From Arion vulgaris (Eukaryota; Mollusca; Gastropoda; Stylommatophora; Arionidae): a DNA stretch of 64,000 nucleotides. Made by a program: the position numbers and the translations under genes. Positions 20,943 to 31,289 of the stretch are shown one piece after another. A model generated the notes under the pieces. The model saw only the letters and a list, made by a program, of their open reading frames with translations, did not search any database and was not told the origin of the DNA. The number at the start of each line of letters is the position of its first letter. Position 1 is the first letter of the stretch. The stretch is from contig CM036755.1 of the NCBI GenBank assembly GCA_020796225.1, positions 10,523,994 through 10,587,993 on the forward strand, in the 5' to 3' direction.

Positions 20943-21217
20943 TGTTCCTGGTGGGCGCCCGCGTGGTGCCGCGACCCGCAAGGGAAGCAAAGAATAGTAC
21001 CACTGCAACCTATAATGCATGTCGTAAGAGGTGACTGATGTAGGCCCTAGGGATGCTACCCTTGTAAATAAAAAGCAGTGCAGAAATCGGATGTGCTGGC
21101 CTACTTGTATGCGCATAACTGGCAAAACGTACAATCGCTCTTAGACTAAGATCACATACAAATCACACAGAGTGGTTGACAAGTGGCCGATATGGAGCGT
21201 TTGAAGAAGAAGCTTCA
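20943..21217 (+). mobile_element. SINE B, full length
   Basis: CCCGCGTGGTGCCGCGACCC through GCATGTCGTAAGAGGTGACT to CGATATGGAGCGTTTGAAGA plus AAG. Confidence 0.8.
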
Positions 21218-21620
21218 GGTAGCAACACAGCACAGACAGTTCACTACGTGTGAAATGAAATGCTTGAGGAAGGCAGTGGAGTCACCAGGAAATATATAAT
21301 ACAAAACGAGGACATCAGAAGCAGAGTGGGCATATCTTCAAGCACCGAATACATTGAAAAACAACAAATGCAGTGGTCTGGACATTTAATTAGAATGAAA
21401 TACAACCAACTACCAATAATAGCATACAATAAAAAGAGATCAGGTACTAGACCTAAGGGAAGACCAAGAAAAGATGGATAGACTATATCAAGACCACACT
21501 ACATAAACACGGATATAACACAACAAGGGCGACTCATCTGGCCCTAGAATCTCCCTCAAATTAAAGCTCCCATCCCTACGCTTAACGGCAAGAGTGGACA
21601 GTCAACTACATCTTCCACCT
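21218..21620 (+). mobile_element. LINE 3' end fragment (family L6)
   Basis: Reads KYIIQNEDIRSRVGISSS and KQQMQWSGHLIRMKYNQLP, RPKGRPRKDG, then a stop. It closely matches 46690-47130. Between 21655 and 21735 a ~30-base repeat (CACCGACCACGCTA) occurs three times. Confidence 0.75.
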
Positions 21621-21759
21621 GGGAATAGACAATAGACAATGTACAAACCCCACTATTAAAATTATAGCACCGACCACGCTACTAGCGTTATTGCACCGAT
21701 CACACTATTAACGTTATAGCACCGACCACGCTAAGTCCTAGGCGTCATTTTGTCGTTAC

Positions 21760-22285
21760 TCTCTTCTTTCGGAGTTATCTATATCGTAGAGGTTAGGTGC
21801 TCGCTTCTCGTTCCAAGGGTACTCAGTTCGTTCCCTCGTGAAGCTATCTGGTTAATTTTCCATAGATCTCTGATCTCAGTGTTGGTGAGATCGAGCTCCT
21901 AGTCCTATCGGAGACGGACGATAAAACGTAGGTCCCGTGTTCAAGTTGAGTACGTAAAAGAACCCATTGGCAACTCAAAATCGAGAAGAGCAGGCTGGAA
22001 AGCGGCTGCCCGAGCTAAATTCATTAGAAATATTTCAAAATTCCTACACAATATTTTCACCGTCTTCGAAATTACATGGGGGACTCCACCGGTGCTATGA
22101 AGCTCGTTCACTGCCGCTTGAGATATTCCAGTGTAAGAAAGAGATCGGATCACACATGGTTACTCATCGAAGTGTAACGATGATGGTCCAATCAATTAAT
22201 GAATCAATCACTCTGTTTTCATTCTTCTCTTTACTTCTCTCTTCTCTATCGTTCTTATACGTGGATTCCCGCGATATTAGACTGC
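21760..22285. other. Eroded SINE head, then unique sequence
   Basis: ATCGTAGAGGTTAGGTGCTC, GTACTCAGTTCGTTCCCTCG resembles the tRNA-like head seen reversed at 50330-50405. The remainder to 22285 contains a 128-residue open frame (21967) that overlaps a SINE at its end and has no domain, so I do not call it a gene. Confidence 0.4.
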
Positions 22286-22286
22286 T

Positions 22287-22538
22287 TCTTTGTCACCCAA
22301 CGCTCCATATCGACCATTTTTTAACCACTCTTTGTGATTTGTATGTGATCTGAGCCTAAGAGAGATTATATATTGTACCAGTTGTGCGCCTACAAGTAGG
22401 CCAGCACATCCGATTTCTACGACTCTTTTTATTTACTAGGATAGCTTCCCTAGGCCCCTACCTTAGTCGTCTCTTACATATAGATCGCAGTGTTACTATT
22501 CTTTGCTCCCCTTTCAAGCCCTAGCAACACGCGGGCTC
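22287..22538 (-). mobile_element. SINE B, reverse orientation
   Basis: CGCTCCATATCGACCATTTT at the left (3' end) through AGTCGTCTCTTACATATAGA to TAGCAACACGCGGGC at the right. Confidence 0.8.
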
Positions 22539-22539
22539 G

Positions 22540-23075
22540 TGTTACAGACCGAAATATGACACTTTTGGTCAGGGCTAAACCTGTACAGGAAATACAATTG
22601 TTAGATCGCTTAGAGCGGGCGCTTTTGGCCGTTGTGGGACGTTAAGGGTTAATATAATGATGCACTTTTATATTTCTACTGACATCCTTCGTTATCAAAC
22701 CAATTGGGAGGATACAGTACACGCACCCAGAATAACACACACACACACACACACTAACGTTCACAAACTCATGCTTTGCGTATGCCCCCATGAAGCCAGA
22801 TAGTTCTAACCGGGCAGACACCGCTGGCTCATCAATACTGTACGCCATTTTTATTTCTTTCCTAGTTAAATAAAGCAGCAGTGGTCCCGGAAGTAAAGAG
22901 AAAGGGCGGGAAGGTCCTTTGAGAACCTGTGATGAGCGTCAGCCAAGCCTTCCCTCTCCGGGGATTCTTGTTGCTATGGAAACAGGAACCGTAGAACCTC
23001 CATAGGGAAGCACTCAGTGTGTACACCGACTCTTAAAACTCTAAATAAGCAATCTCCACTGGTGCCGTGACCCGG
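22540..23075 (+). mobile_element. Probable LTR (22540-23058) with tRNA-His-type primer-binding site, BEL/Pao-like
   Basis: The segment begins TGTTAC and ends TCTCCA, fitting TG...CA long terminal repeat borders, and is followed one base later by TGGTGCCGTGACCCGG (23060-23075). That is the complement of a tRNA ending CCGGGTCACGGCA-CCA, the acceptor arm of animal tRNA-His, and this primer site is common in BEL/Pao elements. An AATAAG near 23045 and a CA microsatellite at 22736-22752 lie inside. No gag or pol follows: the leader (23076-23250) runs into LINE sequence. No second LTR was found, so this is a 5' fragment. Borders are inferred. Confidence 0.5.
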
Positions 23076-23289
23076 TTAAATCAATAATTTGTTTGATATG
23101 TGTTTTGTTTCTTTTACTTCTCGTTTTATGTGTGTGTTATTGTTATGTGTTTTTTATGTGCAGTTCTAAGGCCGCTTTTGAAAAATATATAAGCGGTGAT
23201 TTGTGCATATTATAGCTTAATCTAGTGCATTTCCGATGACTTAACTGTTTTATATCTTCTACTACTACTACTGTACATTCTTGTTCCCA

Positions 23290-23640
23290 GCGGAGCACAA
23301 GACTGCAACTACTTCTTCACATTTCAACTCCCAACGGAGCACATGTCTTCAATAAACTTCTTCCAGCTCTCCTCTCTTGCCACCCCTTCCAATTCTTTCT
23401 ATGTTTTACCTATCCTTTTAATATCAGCCTCCAGCTCTCTTATCCAGGTCTGTATAGGCCTTCCCCTACTCCTCTGTCCCTGCGGGTTCCAAAATAGTGC
23501 CTGTCTTGCAATGATTTCGGTCGGTCTTCTCAATATGTGTCCTATCTATCGACAACGTCTCTTCCTGAGCTCTTTCTCCACTGGGATCTGCTTAGTTCTT
23601 TCTCTGAGTTCATCGTTCGTAATCTTATCATACCATCTCA
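23290..23640 (-). mobile_element. LINE 3' end fragment (family L9)
   Basis: The - strand reads, with shifts, RDRGVGEGLYRPG, ESWRLILKG and KNWKGWQER, the last part of a non-LTR ORF. It abuts the 70-base array directly. Confidence 0.6.
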
Positions 23641-24215
23641 GTCCATCTATTCTACGCACACAAAAGCTCGTTCTAGAAATCTCTTCTTATCCTGACGCTG
23701 TGAAGCAAAACATGATTAGGGAAGCACACATAAAAGCTCGTTCTAGAAATCTCTTCTTATCCTGACGCTGTGAAGCAAAACATGATTAGGGAAGCGCACA
23801 CAAAAGCTCGTTCTAGAAATCTCTTCTTATCCTGACGCTGTGAAGCAAAACATGATTAGGGAAGCGCACACAAAAGCTCGTTCTAGAAATCTCTTCTTAT
23901 CCTGACGCTGTGAAGCAAAACATGATTAGGAAGCGCACACAAAAGCTCGTTCTAGAAATCTCTTCTTATCCTGACGCTGTGAAGCAAAACATGATTAGGG
24001 AAGCGCACACAAAAGCTTGTTCTAGAAATCTCTTCTCATCCTGACGCTGTGAAGCAAAACATGATTAGAGAAGCGCACACAAAAGCTCGTTCTAGAAATC
24101 TCTTCTTATCCTGACGCTGTGAAGCAAAACATGATTAGAGAAGCGCACACAAAAGCTCGTTCTAGAAATCTCTTCTTATCCTGACGCTGTGAAGCAAAAC
24201 ATGATTAGGAAAAAG
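23640..24215. repeat. Minisatellite, 70-base unit, ~8 copies, from a LINE 3' end (family L1)
   Basis: Unit: CACAAAAGCTCGTTCTAGAA, ATCTCTTCTTATCCTGACGC, TGTGAAGCAAAACATGATTA, GGGAAGCG. The single-copy form is the terminal ~75 bases of the L1 LINE at 59137-59215. The array ends GATTAGGAAAAAGAAGAAG, the LINE tail. Confidence 0.9.
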
Positions 24216-24254
24216 AAGAAGATTGAATTGTAGAAGTAATGGCATATTTATCAG

Positions 24255-24470
24255 GTTTTTTTTTCCTGATCCAGAAGCACTTGAGCTTTCAGCTCTTCGG
24301 CTCGGTGCCATGGACATCGTAACCCTTCGGTTCGTTGCCACGAACACCGTAAATCTGGAGAACCTGTGGCTTTTCCGCCAGCCCGCGGAATTGAACTCGC
24401 GCTCACAGGGAACTTGTCACCCGTCGTCCAACGCGCTACGAACACGCTGGGTAGGCGGGCGTAGACATAT
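24255..24470 (-). mobile_element. SINE E
   Basis: GATCCAGAAGCACTTGAGCT to CGCGCTACGAACACGCTGGG, full length, reverse orientation. Confidence 0.8.
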
Positions 24471-24485
24471 TTATCATGTATAGAC

Positions 24486-24852
24486 CAGCGTTTCCCAAAC
24501 TGGGATCCGCGAGGTACTCACACAGGGATCCTCAAGCGCTTGAAGAAATATTATGATCTTTGACATTTCAAACAGAATCATAAATTTGTAAAACATGTAT
24601 AAAAACAGTAACTAGTTCCGCTGCGAAATCACAGGGCCCGGACCAGACGTCTAAATGTCTGACAGGACAAAATAAAATATCATTTGAAGTTTCCCGCAGG
24701 CTAAGAAATTGAAACCAGCTTGACTTACTGTTGGTGAGATGTAATAATAACTCCATCGCTAGAAGATGTTTATATATAGAAACTTTTGGTTGTCCGCGGA
24801 ACAAATTGTATTTTAAAGTGATCCGCAGTAAGGCAAAGTTTGAGAACCGCTG
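24486..24852. mobile_element. hAT-type miniature element with perfect 8-base target duplication
   Basis: Left end CAGCGTTTCCCAAACT, right end AGTTTGAGAACCGCTG, near-perfect inverted ends typical of hAT/Charlie elements. GTATAGAC flanks both sides (24478-24485 and 24853-24860). There is no transposase, so it is non-autonomous. Confidence 0.85.
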
Positions 24853-24865
24853 GTATAGACTGCAC

Positions 24866-25563
24866 CATAGATTCCCAAACTTTTTCCACGCCCACCGCCT
24901 ACTTTGCACAACATAAACTTTGTAACGCCCCACCGCCCACTTTGCACAACATAAACTTTGTAACGCCCCACCGCCTACTTTGCACAACATAAACTTTGTA
25001 ACGCCCCACCGCCCACTTTGCACAACATAAACTTTGTAACGCCCCACCGCCTACTTTGCACAACATAAACTTTGTAACGCCCCACCGCCTACTTTGCACA
25101 ACATAAACTTTGTAACGCCCCACCGCCTACTTTGCACAACATAAACTTTGTAACGCCCCACCGCCTACTTTGCACAACATAAACTTTGTAACGCCCCACC
25201 GCCCACTTTGCACAACATAAACTTTGTAATGCACCCCTCCACATTATAACAGTTTGCCAACGCCCCCCCTCCCACATATATACAAGCTCTATTTTATCTT
25301 TGACATAAAAAATTGATATATATTTCTGTCATTCATGGTAAATTTTCAAATGATTATATACATGAAATAGAAAATTAATGAAGAAATGGATCGTGTAAGA
25401 TGGGCATGAGATGAATTAAAATGCAGAATTCAAATTTTTAAATGATTATTCAATCGCAAAATTGCGAAAAAACTCCCTCAAATGCTTCTGAACCCATTAT
25501 CGCACCCCCTGGAGGGCTTCAGCAACCACAGGGGAAGTATACTGCCCACTTTGGGAAACACTG
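24866..25563. mobile_element. hAT-type miniature element expanded by internal tandem repeat
   Basis: Left end CATAGATTCCCAAACTTTTT, right end ACTTTGGGAAACACTG. It is the same family as 18.4, 30.3 and 32.8 kb, where the subterminal CCGCCCACTTTGCACAACAT occurs once. Here that segment is repeated about nine times, nearly doubling the element. I found no matching 8-base flanks. Confidence 0.75.
24890..25235. repeat. Minisatellite, 38-base unit, ~9 copies, inside a hAT element
   Basis: Unit: CCGCCCACTTTGCACAACAT, AAACTTTGTAACGCCCCA, with CCTACTT and CCCACTT variants. It is the amplified subterminal part of the host element. Confidence 0.95.
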
Positions 25564-25669
25564 ATCTAAGGTATACCGGGCCACAGTCAACTGTAAACTC
25601 ATACAGCCAGCGGAGTCATGTAAAAATTCTAGGAAATAATACCACAGCCGCCATGTGACCTCGCATTCA

Positions 25670-25840
25670 AAAATTGTCGTAGGCCAGCACAACCGATTTT
25701 GGCGCTGCTTTTATTTACTAGGTAGCATCCCTAGGCCTACATCAGTCGCCTCTTACGACATGCATTGTAGGTTGCAGTGGTACTATTCTTTGCTTCCCTT
25801 GCAGGGTCCCGGCACCACACGGGCGCTATTTTTCAGCAAT
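25670..25840 (-). mobile_element. SINE B fragment (5' two thirds)
   Basis: GTAGGCCAGCACAACCGATT, AGTCGCCTCTTACGACATGC, GGCACCACACGGGCG, reverse orientation. 25841-26120 has no recognised feature. Confidence 0.7.
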
Positions 25841-26124
25841 AAGTAACCATAGACTCATAGAATTGAGTAAAATTGCAAAAAAGTTTGCAATATTCTACCT
25901 CCATTTTCTCCTTCTAATCTGAGTTATGTAAAGCATTATCATATGATCTGTTCTTCTGTCCGTACAATGAATATGCGTTAAGATCCATGGATGATAAGCC
26001 AGGAATAACAGTGGCCAGACGAAAACAGACCACAGACAACTTGAGATATGCTGATGGCACTGTTTTAACTATTTTACTTCGCAAATTTGTTTCCTCTCCA
26101 CGAGGATTTGCATTACGCAGGGTG

Positions 26125-26390
26125 GCGCCTGTGGCTTAGGGGATAGTGACTCGGTCTATTAACCTCGATGTTCTGACGGACAGCTTGGTTGCGTCTATTA
26201 ACCTCGATGTTCTGACGGACAGCTTGGTTGCAAGTTGTTGCGTGTGGATTTTTACAAAAAAGGACGATGGCACCACCGGTTCAGAAAGAAATGGCAAACT
26301 ACTGAACGTAATAATGCCTAGAAAAATCACAAACAGCGTTAAAAACTGGGGTTGATTCGCAAAGTCCTGTAAATGATATGCAATTAACTT
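26125..26390 (+). mobile_element. SINE D with a duplicated head segment
   Basis: GGCGCCTGTGGCTTAGGGGA, then TCTATTAACCTCGATGTTCT..GACGGACAGCTTGGTTGC twice in tandem (about 39 bases, 26155-26232). The duplication has replaced the box-B area. The body (GATGGCACCACCGGTTCAGA, GGCAAACTACTGAACGTAAT) and the end GTCCTGTAAATGATATGCAA follow. Confidence 0.7.
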
Positions 26391-26599
26391 CGTTTCCTTT
26401 CGTTTGCTTGAAATATGTCTATATATTCAAAGCAAGCACCATATCTTTTTAAATACATAGATATATTCATATGCGTTTATGCGTGGCAACCTGATTGCTA
26501 ATAGTGCGCCTCTTGGCTGGTTGCCTCCGACTTCAGCACTCTTACTGCTAGAGAAGACTGTGGTCTAACTCGAGGGATAGAAAAATTGTAAAAGAAGTA

Positions 26600-26935
26600 G
26601 GAGATAAGACAAGAAAAAGATGCCCTCCTCAAGAGAGAGGAGGGCTGTCATTTAACCCATAGTTGGGGATGGGTTGGTTGCAGCCAGAGCATTTACCACT
26701 CGCCGGTGGGTTTTGCGCTGTCACCTTATGAGGCCCCATCCTGCTCCCCGCCTTTTGGTCTGGCCTTTCACCTTCAGTCTGTTCGGCTTGTTTAGACCTG
26801 CCAGGAGTTAGACTCCCGCCGACATAGCCTGAAGGATCACCAAGGCACGCAAACCCTCCAACCACGGTAAGGTAGGCTAATCTGGAGAGTGCAATTAACT
26901 TAACCACTAATAACTCCTGTATAAGAAGAAGATGG
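26600..26935. other. Unclassified element-like stretch ending in AAGAAGAAG
   Basis: GCCCTCCTCAAGAGAGAGGA and GGTGGGTTTTGCGCTGTCAC occur only here. The stretch ends ATAACTCCTGTATAAGAAGA-AG, the same terminal tract as the SINEs and LINEs, so it may be the end of another retroelement. The 92-residue - strand frame has no domain. Confidence 0.35.
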
Positions 26936-27002
26936 AGATATGTTGGGCATACTCTAACAGTAAATAATCAAAGAATATCAAAGCAGGAATGGAAATGGAA
27001 GG

Positions 27003-27520
27003 CGCCATGTGGTGCCGGGGCCCGCAAGGCAGGCAAAGAATAGTACCACTGCGACCTATAAAGTTTGTTAATTGCATATCCTTTACAGGACGTTGCGAAT
27101 CAACGCCAGCTTTTTAACGCTGTTTGTAATTCTTCTAGGCATTATTACGTACAGTAGTTTGCCATTGCTTTCGAACGGTGGTGCCATCGTCCTTTGTAAA
27201 ATCCACGCGAAACAATTTGCAACCAAATTCTCCGCAGCGTGATTCGAACTCAGAACGTCGGGGTTAATATACCTAACCACTATAACCTAAGCCACAGACG
27301 CCACCTGCGACCTATAAGGCATGTCGTAAGAAGTGACTGATGTAGGATCTAGGAAGGTTACCCTAGTAAATAAAAAAGCATCGCAGAAATCGGATGTGCT
27401 GGTCTACTTGTAGGCACATAACTGGCATAACTTACACTCGCACTTAGGCTTGAATCACATACAAATCACAAAGAGGAGTTAACAAGTGGTCAATTTGGAG
27501 CGTTGGAAGAAGAAGATATC
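27003..27520 (+). mobile_element. SINE B interrupted by a nested SINE D
   Basis: The head and core (GCGCCATGTGGTGCCGGGGC, AATAGTACCACTGCGACC) stop near 27060 and resume at about 27304 with CTGCGACCTATAAGGCATGT, running to GCGTTGGAAGAAGAAG. CTGCGACCTATAA flanks the insert on both sides. Confidence 0.85.
27062..27303 (-). mobile_element. SINE D nested in SINE B, with 13-base target duplication
   Basis: On the - strand it reads GGCGTCTGTGGCTTAGGTTA, box B GTTCGAATCACGCTGC, GGATTTTACAAAGGACGATG, GGCAAACTACTGTACGTAAT and GTCCTGTAAAGGATATGCAA. The duplication CTGCGACCTATAA marks this as a clean insertion younger than its host SINE. Confidence 0.85.
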
Positions 27521-27529
27521 GTTAGACAA

Positions 27530-28385
27530 CCACATCAATATAATGAATGTCTAACGACCACAGACTGTCTTCGATTGATAAGAAACACATAAAATGTAAT
27601 CAGAAATGAGATTTATGCAACCGAACAGAAGCTTTTGTTCGAAAGTTTTACACACAAAAAAACACACATTAATATTGGAAAGACAGACTAACAAACACAA
27701 CGAACTGATTGCACAGACGTTTTGAATTTTGTGCTAGTTTGGAAAATACTCGAGTGACTTAGTTTCTTGTTGTTTATCATGTTCCCTGTTACATTACCTG
27801 TCAAGTCCCATTGGTAGTATAAAGTAGCACGGGACGGAGGCCATGAAATTGGGCTGGTAATACTGATAGATTGGCTGGGAGAGTTGTGGCACCCTTGAGG
27901 GCGCCATGCTGGGGAGACGTCTGTGATTGGCTGGCCTCTGCGGGGGTGCCGCCTGGTGGATTTTGATCGCATATTCAGCAGGCTGAAGTTTTGGGAATTG
28001 CACTTATTCTGACCTCAGCAGGTGTACTGGGGCTCGATTGCTGAAGCCATAATTAGGTTGGCTGCACGCTTAGCTCTCTTGGGACTAAAAAAGAGCACGT
28101 TTGCAAAGGGTGGAAATATTGGTGACTAGCGTGTGATGTAGATCAGTTGTGGGATGGGGGGTGTTCCATTAGCCGAACGGAAGGATTGTCAAACCACATG
28201 AGAATTCTGTTATTGTGAAACTAATGTCTGCTTAGAAAGGTTTCCATGGTTTAGAGTTTATACCATTCGAAAATAAAACATGGCTTGGGGCAATGTTTGG
28301 AACTTTCATGTATCGAAAACAAATGAGAGGATGGTGTATTCTTCTTTTAGTTCGTCATGAAAAATTCACCAGCCCTTTAGGGTGA
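27530..28385. other. Stretch without a recognised gene or repeat
   Basis: Unique within the window. 27790-28080 is GC-richer with two overlapping - strand open frames (94 and 69 residues), proline- and glutamine-containing, without a domain I recognise. An unannotated exon cannot be excluded but nothing supports one. Confidence 0.4.
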
Positions 28386-28389
28386 TTTT

Positions 28390-28545
28390 ATGTTTCTCGA
28401 CTTGTGTTTCGAGCAAACATGCCAGCTTGTAATATGCTTGAATCTACATTTGGCTTCTTCGCGGACGTTGTTAGTACTTGTGATAAATATTTATATTTTC
28501 TTTCTTGAAATTCGAGCAAACATACCAGCTTGTAATATGATCTTG
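28390..28545. repeat. Local duplication of a ~70-base segment
   Basis: CGAGCAAACATGCCAGCTTG-TAATATG is repeated at about 28510, and the following GCTTGAATCTACATTTGGCT reappears at 28809 after a SINE B. This suggests a tandem duplication later opened by the SINE. Confidence 0.6.
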
Positions 28546-28798
28546 TTCTTCGAACGCTCCACAATGATCACTTGTTAACCACTCTGTGTGGTTTGTATGT
28601 GATCTGAGCCTAAGAGAGATTGTACGTTGTGCCAGTTATGCGTCTACAAGTAGGCCAGCACATCCGATTTCTGCGATTCGTTTTAGTTACTAGGGTAACT
28701 TTCCTAGGTCCTACATCAGTCGCCCCTAAATTAAGCCTTGTAGGTTGCTGTGGTACTATTATTTGCTTCCCTTGTGGGCCCCGGCAACACAAGGTGGA
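28546..28798 (-). mobile_element. SINE B, reverse orientation
   Basis: CGAACGCTCCACAATGATCA at the left, GTAGGCCAGCACATCCGATT, GGCCCCGGCAACACAAGG at the right. Confidence 0.8.
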
Positions 28799-28984
28799 CC
28801 TGTAGTATGCTTGAATCTACATTTGGCTTCATCGTGGCCGTTGTGAGTACTTCAGCTCTTCTGTATATTGTTTATCTCTGTCTACAAAATGTGTCTCCAT
28901 GTATTTCTTTGTCTTCCTCTCTTTCGCTTTCCCTGTTGGTTCCAGGAAACGGTCCTTCTGGTTATATAGTAACATTCAGACAGC

Positions 28985-29260
28985 TTTCCAACCACAGAGG
29001 GTGCATGCATATCATCCAACAGGAAACCGATTTCTACAGAGGGTGCATGCATATCGTCCAACAGGACACCGATTTCTACAGAAGGTGCATGCATATCGTC
29101 CAACAGGACACCGATTTCCACAGAGGGTGCATGCATATCGTCCAACAGGACACCGATTTCCACAGAGGGTGCATGCATATCGTCCAACAGGACACCGATT
29201 TCTACAGAGGGTGCATGCATATTGTCCAACAGGACACCGATTTCTACAGAGGAGATAATC
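28985..29260. repeat. Minisatellite, 42-base unit, 6 copies
   Basis: Unit: GGGTGCATGCATATCGTCCA, ACAGGACACCGATTTCTACA, GA. It contains the palindrome TGCATGCA. Because 42 is a multiple of three, several frames on both strands stay open (up to 187 residues), which is a by-product. The left flank (28880-28980) is a decayed LINE end on the - strand (RKRGRQRNTWRHI). Confidence 0.9.
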
Positions 29261-29374
29261 ATCCATCTCATTGTCTTCGAGCAGAATATTGCCACCCTAT
29301 CAGTCCTTATTGAATGTTATCTCTCATATGCCAGATGTCCCGTCTCTGCAGCAGTCATGCTCACATCACTAGTA

Positions 29375-29595
29375 CCTGCTGCCTTGCAGGTCGGCTGGGG
29401 ACAGCCAAAGGCTGACGGAGAACGAACACAGTAAACGCTGACTGAAACCGGACACATCGCCGAAGGATAAGCACTAGATCTCCAAATGACGCTGAATGAT
29501 GTGACGTAAAAAACGTTCTTGGCAAGGTTGTTTATATATCACAATAGGAATGATCAGAATGGCCCAAAAAGAACGATCGACAAGAAGAAGAAATC
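29375..29595 (+). mobile_element. SINE F with family-A-like tail
   Basis: CTGCTGCCTTGCAGGTCGGC ... CATCGCCGAAGGATAAGCAC, then CGTTCTTGGCAAGGTTGTTT and AAAAAGAACGATCGACAAG plus AAG. Same hybrid arrangement as 3670-3895. Confidence 0.7.
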
Positions 29596-29599
29596 ACCA

Positions 29600-30330
29600 G
29601 TGGCATCCGGGAGTCCATATTCTAGGTGGTCTTCCTCTTCTCCTCTTTGCTGTGATGCTTCGTTCCATAATGGTCTTCTCCAACCCTTCGTGTCTTTTTA
29701 TATGTCCAAAATACTTTAATCTTCTCATTCTTATTTGTAACTTCAGCAAAAATGTGAGTTTTTTCTGGATAAATCTATTTGCTCTCTTCTCTGTCCATGA
29801 TATACGTATGATTCTTCTGCAACAATTAAGGTCATAGTAAGGCTCTCCTGAATGGAGAGGAACACCGGTGATAAGGAAAGCAAGCCTTCACACAAAAATC
29901 ATGCAGATGCGCCATCATGACTACGCCTGCATTCATATCGGGCAAGCAAAATATTATTTTTTAAAAGAAAAAAAGCATACGCATACTTTTGCCTTGTTCA
30001 TAAATGTCCATGTTTCAAGCCTATTCGTTGCCCATGAAAACATGCATGCTATAAGTATTCTGATCTGTGTTTTAATATGACTCGGAGTGTCTCAGACATG
30101 TTTCGATCTCAATTCTTAGCAGATTCATCGATCCTTCGATACTTGTCTCCATAGTTGCTTTTGTTGTTTGCCATTTGTGAGGGATGTACTTGGTTTCTGT
30201 AATAATTCTTCTGTAAAGTGTGTTGATATTTTCAATGTCTGTGATGTCTTAGTTTATCTCGGGAAAGCATTTTCTTACAGAGGAGAGGGGATGGTGGGGA
30301 GGGGGAGGGGAAGATGTGAGAAGGTTGGTC
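29600..30330 (-). mobile_element. LINE reverse-transcriptase tail fragments (family L3)
   Basis: 29600-29830 is the reverse complement of the ..YFGHIKRHEGLEKTIMEG.. region found at 11085-11445. 29840-29950 is a SINE-tail remnant. 29960-30240 reads, on the - strand, pieces such as RILIACMFSWATNRLETW, the usual ATYGCETW area of a reverse-transcriptase tail. The order fits one LINE broken by insertions. Confidence 0.6.
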
Positions 30331-30335
30331 TAACA

Positions 30336-30701
30336 CATAGTTTCCCAAACTTTTTCGGCATACCGCCCACTTTGCACGACATAAACTTTGCAACGCCCCC
30401 TCCCCATTATAACAGCTTGCCACCGCCTCCCCTTATATATATATATATAGTCGAAAATTGATATATATTTCTGTCATTCATGGTCAGTTTCAAACGATTA
30501 TATACATGAAATATAAAATTGATGATAAAATGGATCTTGTAAGATGGGCATAAGATGAATTAAAATGCAAAATTCAAATTTTAAATGATTATTCAATCGC
30601 AAAATCACGAAAAAAATCTCCCAAGTACTTCTGTACCCACTATCGCCCCCCCGGAAGGCTTCAGCGCCCACTGGGGCGGACCCCCACTTTGGGAAACTCT
30701 G
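30336..30701. mobile_element. hAT-type miniature element, perfect 8-base target duplication
   Basis: Left end CATAGTTTCCCAAACTTTTT, right end CACTTTGGGAAACTCTG; flanks GTCTAACA at 30328-30335 and 30702-30709. It sits inside an older LINE fragment: reverse-transcriptase-tail sequence resumes at 30715 on the - strand (RILRACIFSVSTYGCDM). Confidence 0.9.
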
Positions 30702-30711
30702 GTCTAACATA

Positions 30712-31260
30712 TCACACCCATACGTTGACACTGAGAATATGCATGCTCTTAGTATTCTTAGCTTTGTTTTCATGTCAGTTCCGTTCCATACTGTTTCACT
30801 GTTTGTAGTTGTTTAATTTTATGTAAAGCCATATTTGTTCTTCTTTTAATTTCCTTCATCCCATTTCCATCCGTGAACTGAGATATTCAAAATTGTTCAC
30901 ATTTTCTATTTTCTCTCCGTTTATAAAAATATCTTTTGTCATTTTTGTTTTATCCGTTGTCATTGTTTTTTGTTGTTGACAAATTGAGGTATAGATTTTA
31001 TTTTTTTCGCTTTTCTTTGTGAACTGTACACGGAAGTATAATATATGAACTAAGTCACACTTTTCATTATTCGCATCGAATAGTTGAATACGATATTTGT
31101 TTAAAAAAATATATGTATGTGCAACAGTAAAGCAATTGAATAGAGCCAATGGCATACAGTGCAAGAATTGCGTTCTTAGCGAGTAGTTTCTGATTTTTTA
31201 GCAAGTATTTTCTTAGCAGGTAACAGGTAATTATATCGCTGAAAGTAATTATATGTAGCA
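30712..31260 (-). mobile_element. LINE reverse-transcriptase fragment
   Basis: The - strand reads MKTKLRILRACIFSVSTYG and, in another frame near 30860-30950, KDIFINGEKIENVNNFEYLS, the typical V.NFEYL module just after the reverse-transcriptase active domain. 31030-31260 is AT-rich with no recognised feature. Confidence 0.65.
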
Positions 31261-31289
31261 AGTAATTATATATCTCTCTTAATAAGCCT

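Noticed and set aside
21967..22353. 128-residue + strand frame
   Set aside because: Its end runs into a reversed SINE B and the rest has no domain or splice context.
24568..25277. Repeated open frames (MLCKVGGGALQSL type) up to 159 residues on the - strand
   Set aside because: They come from the 38-base repeat inside a hAT element.
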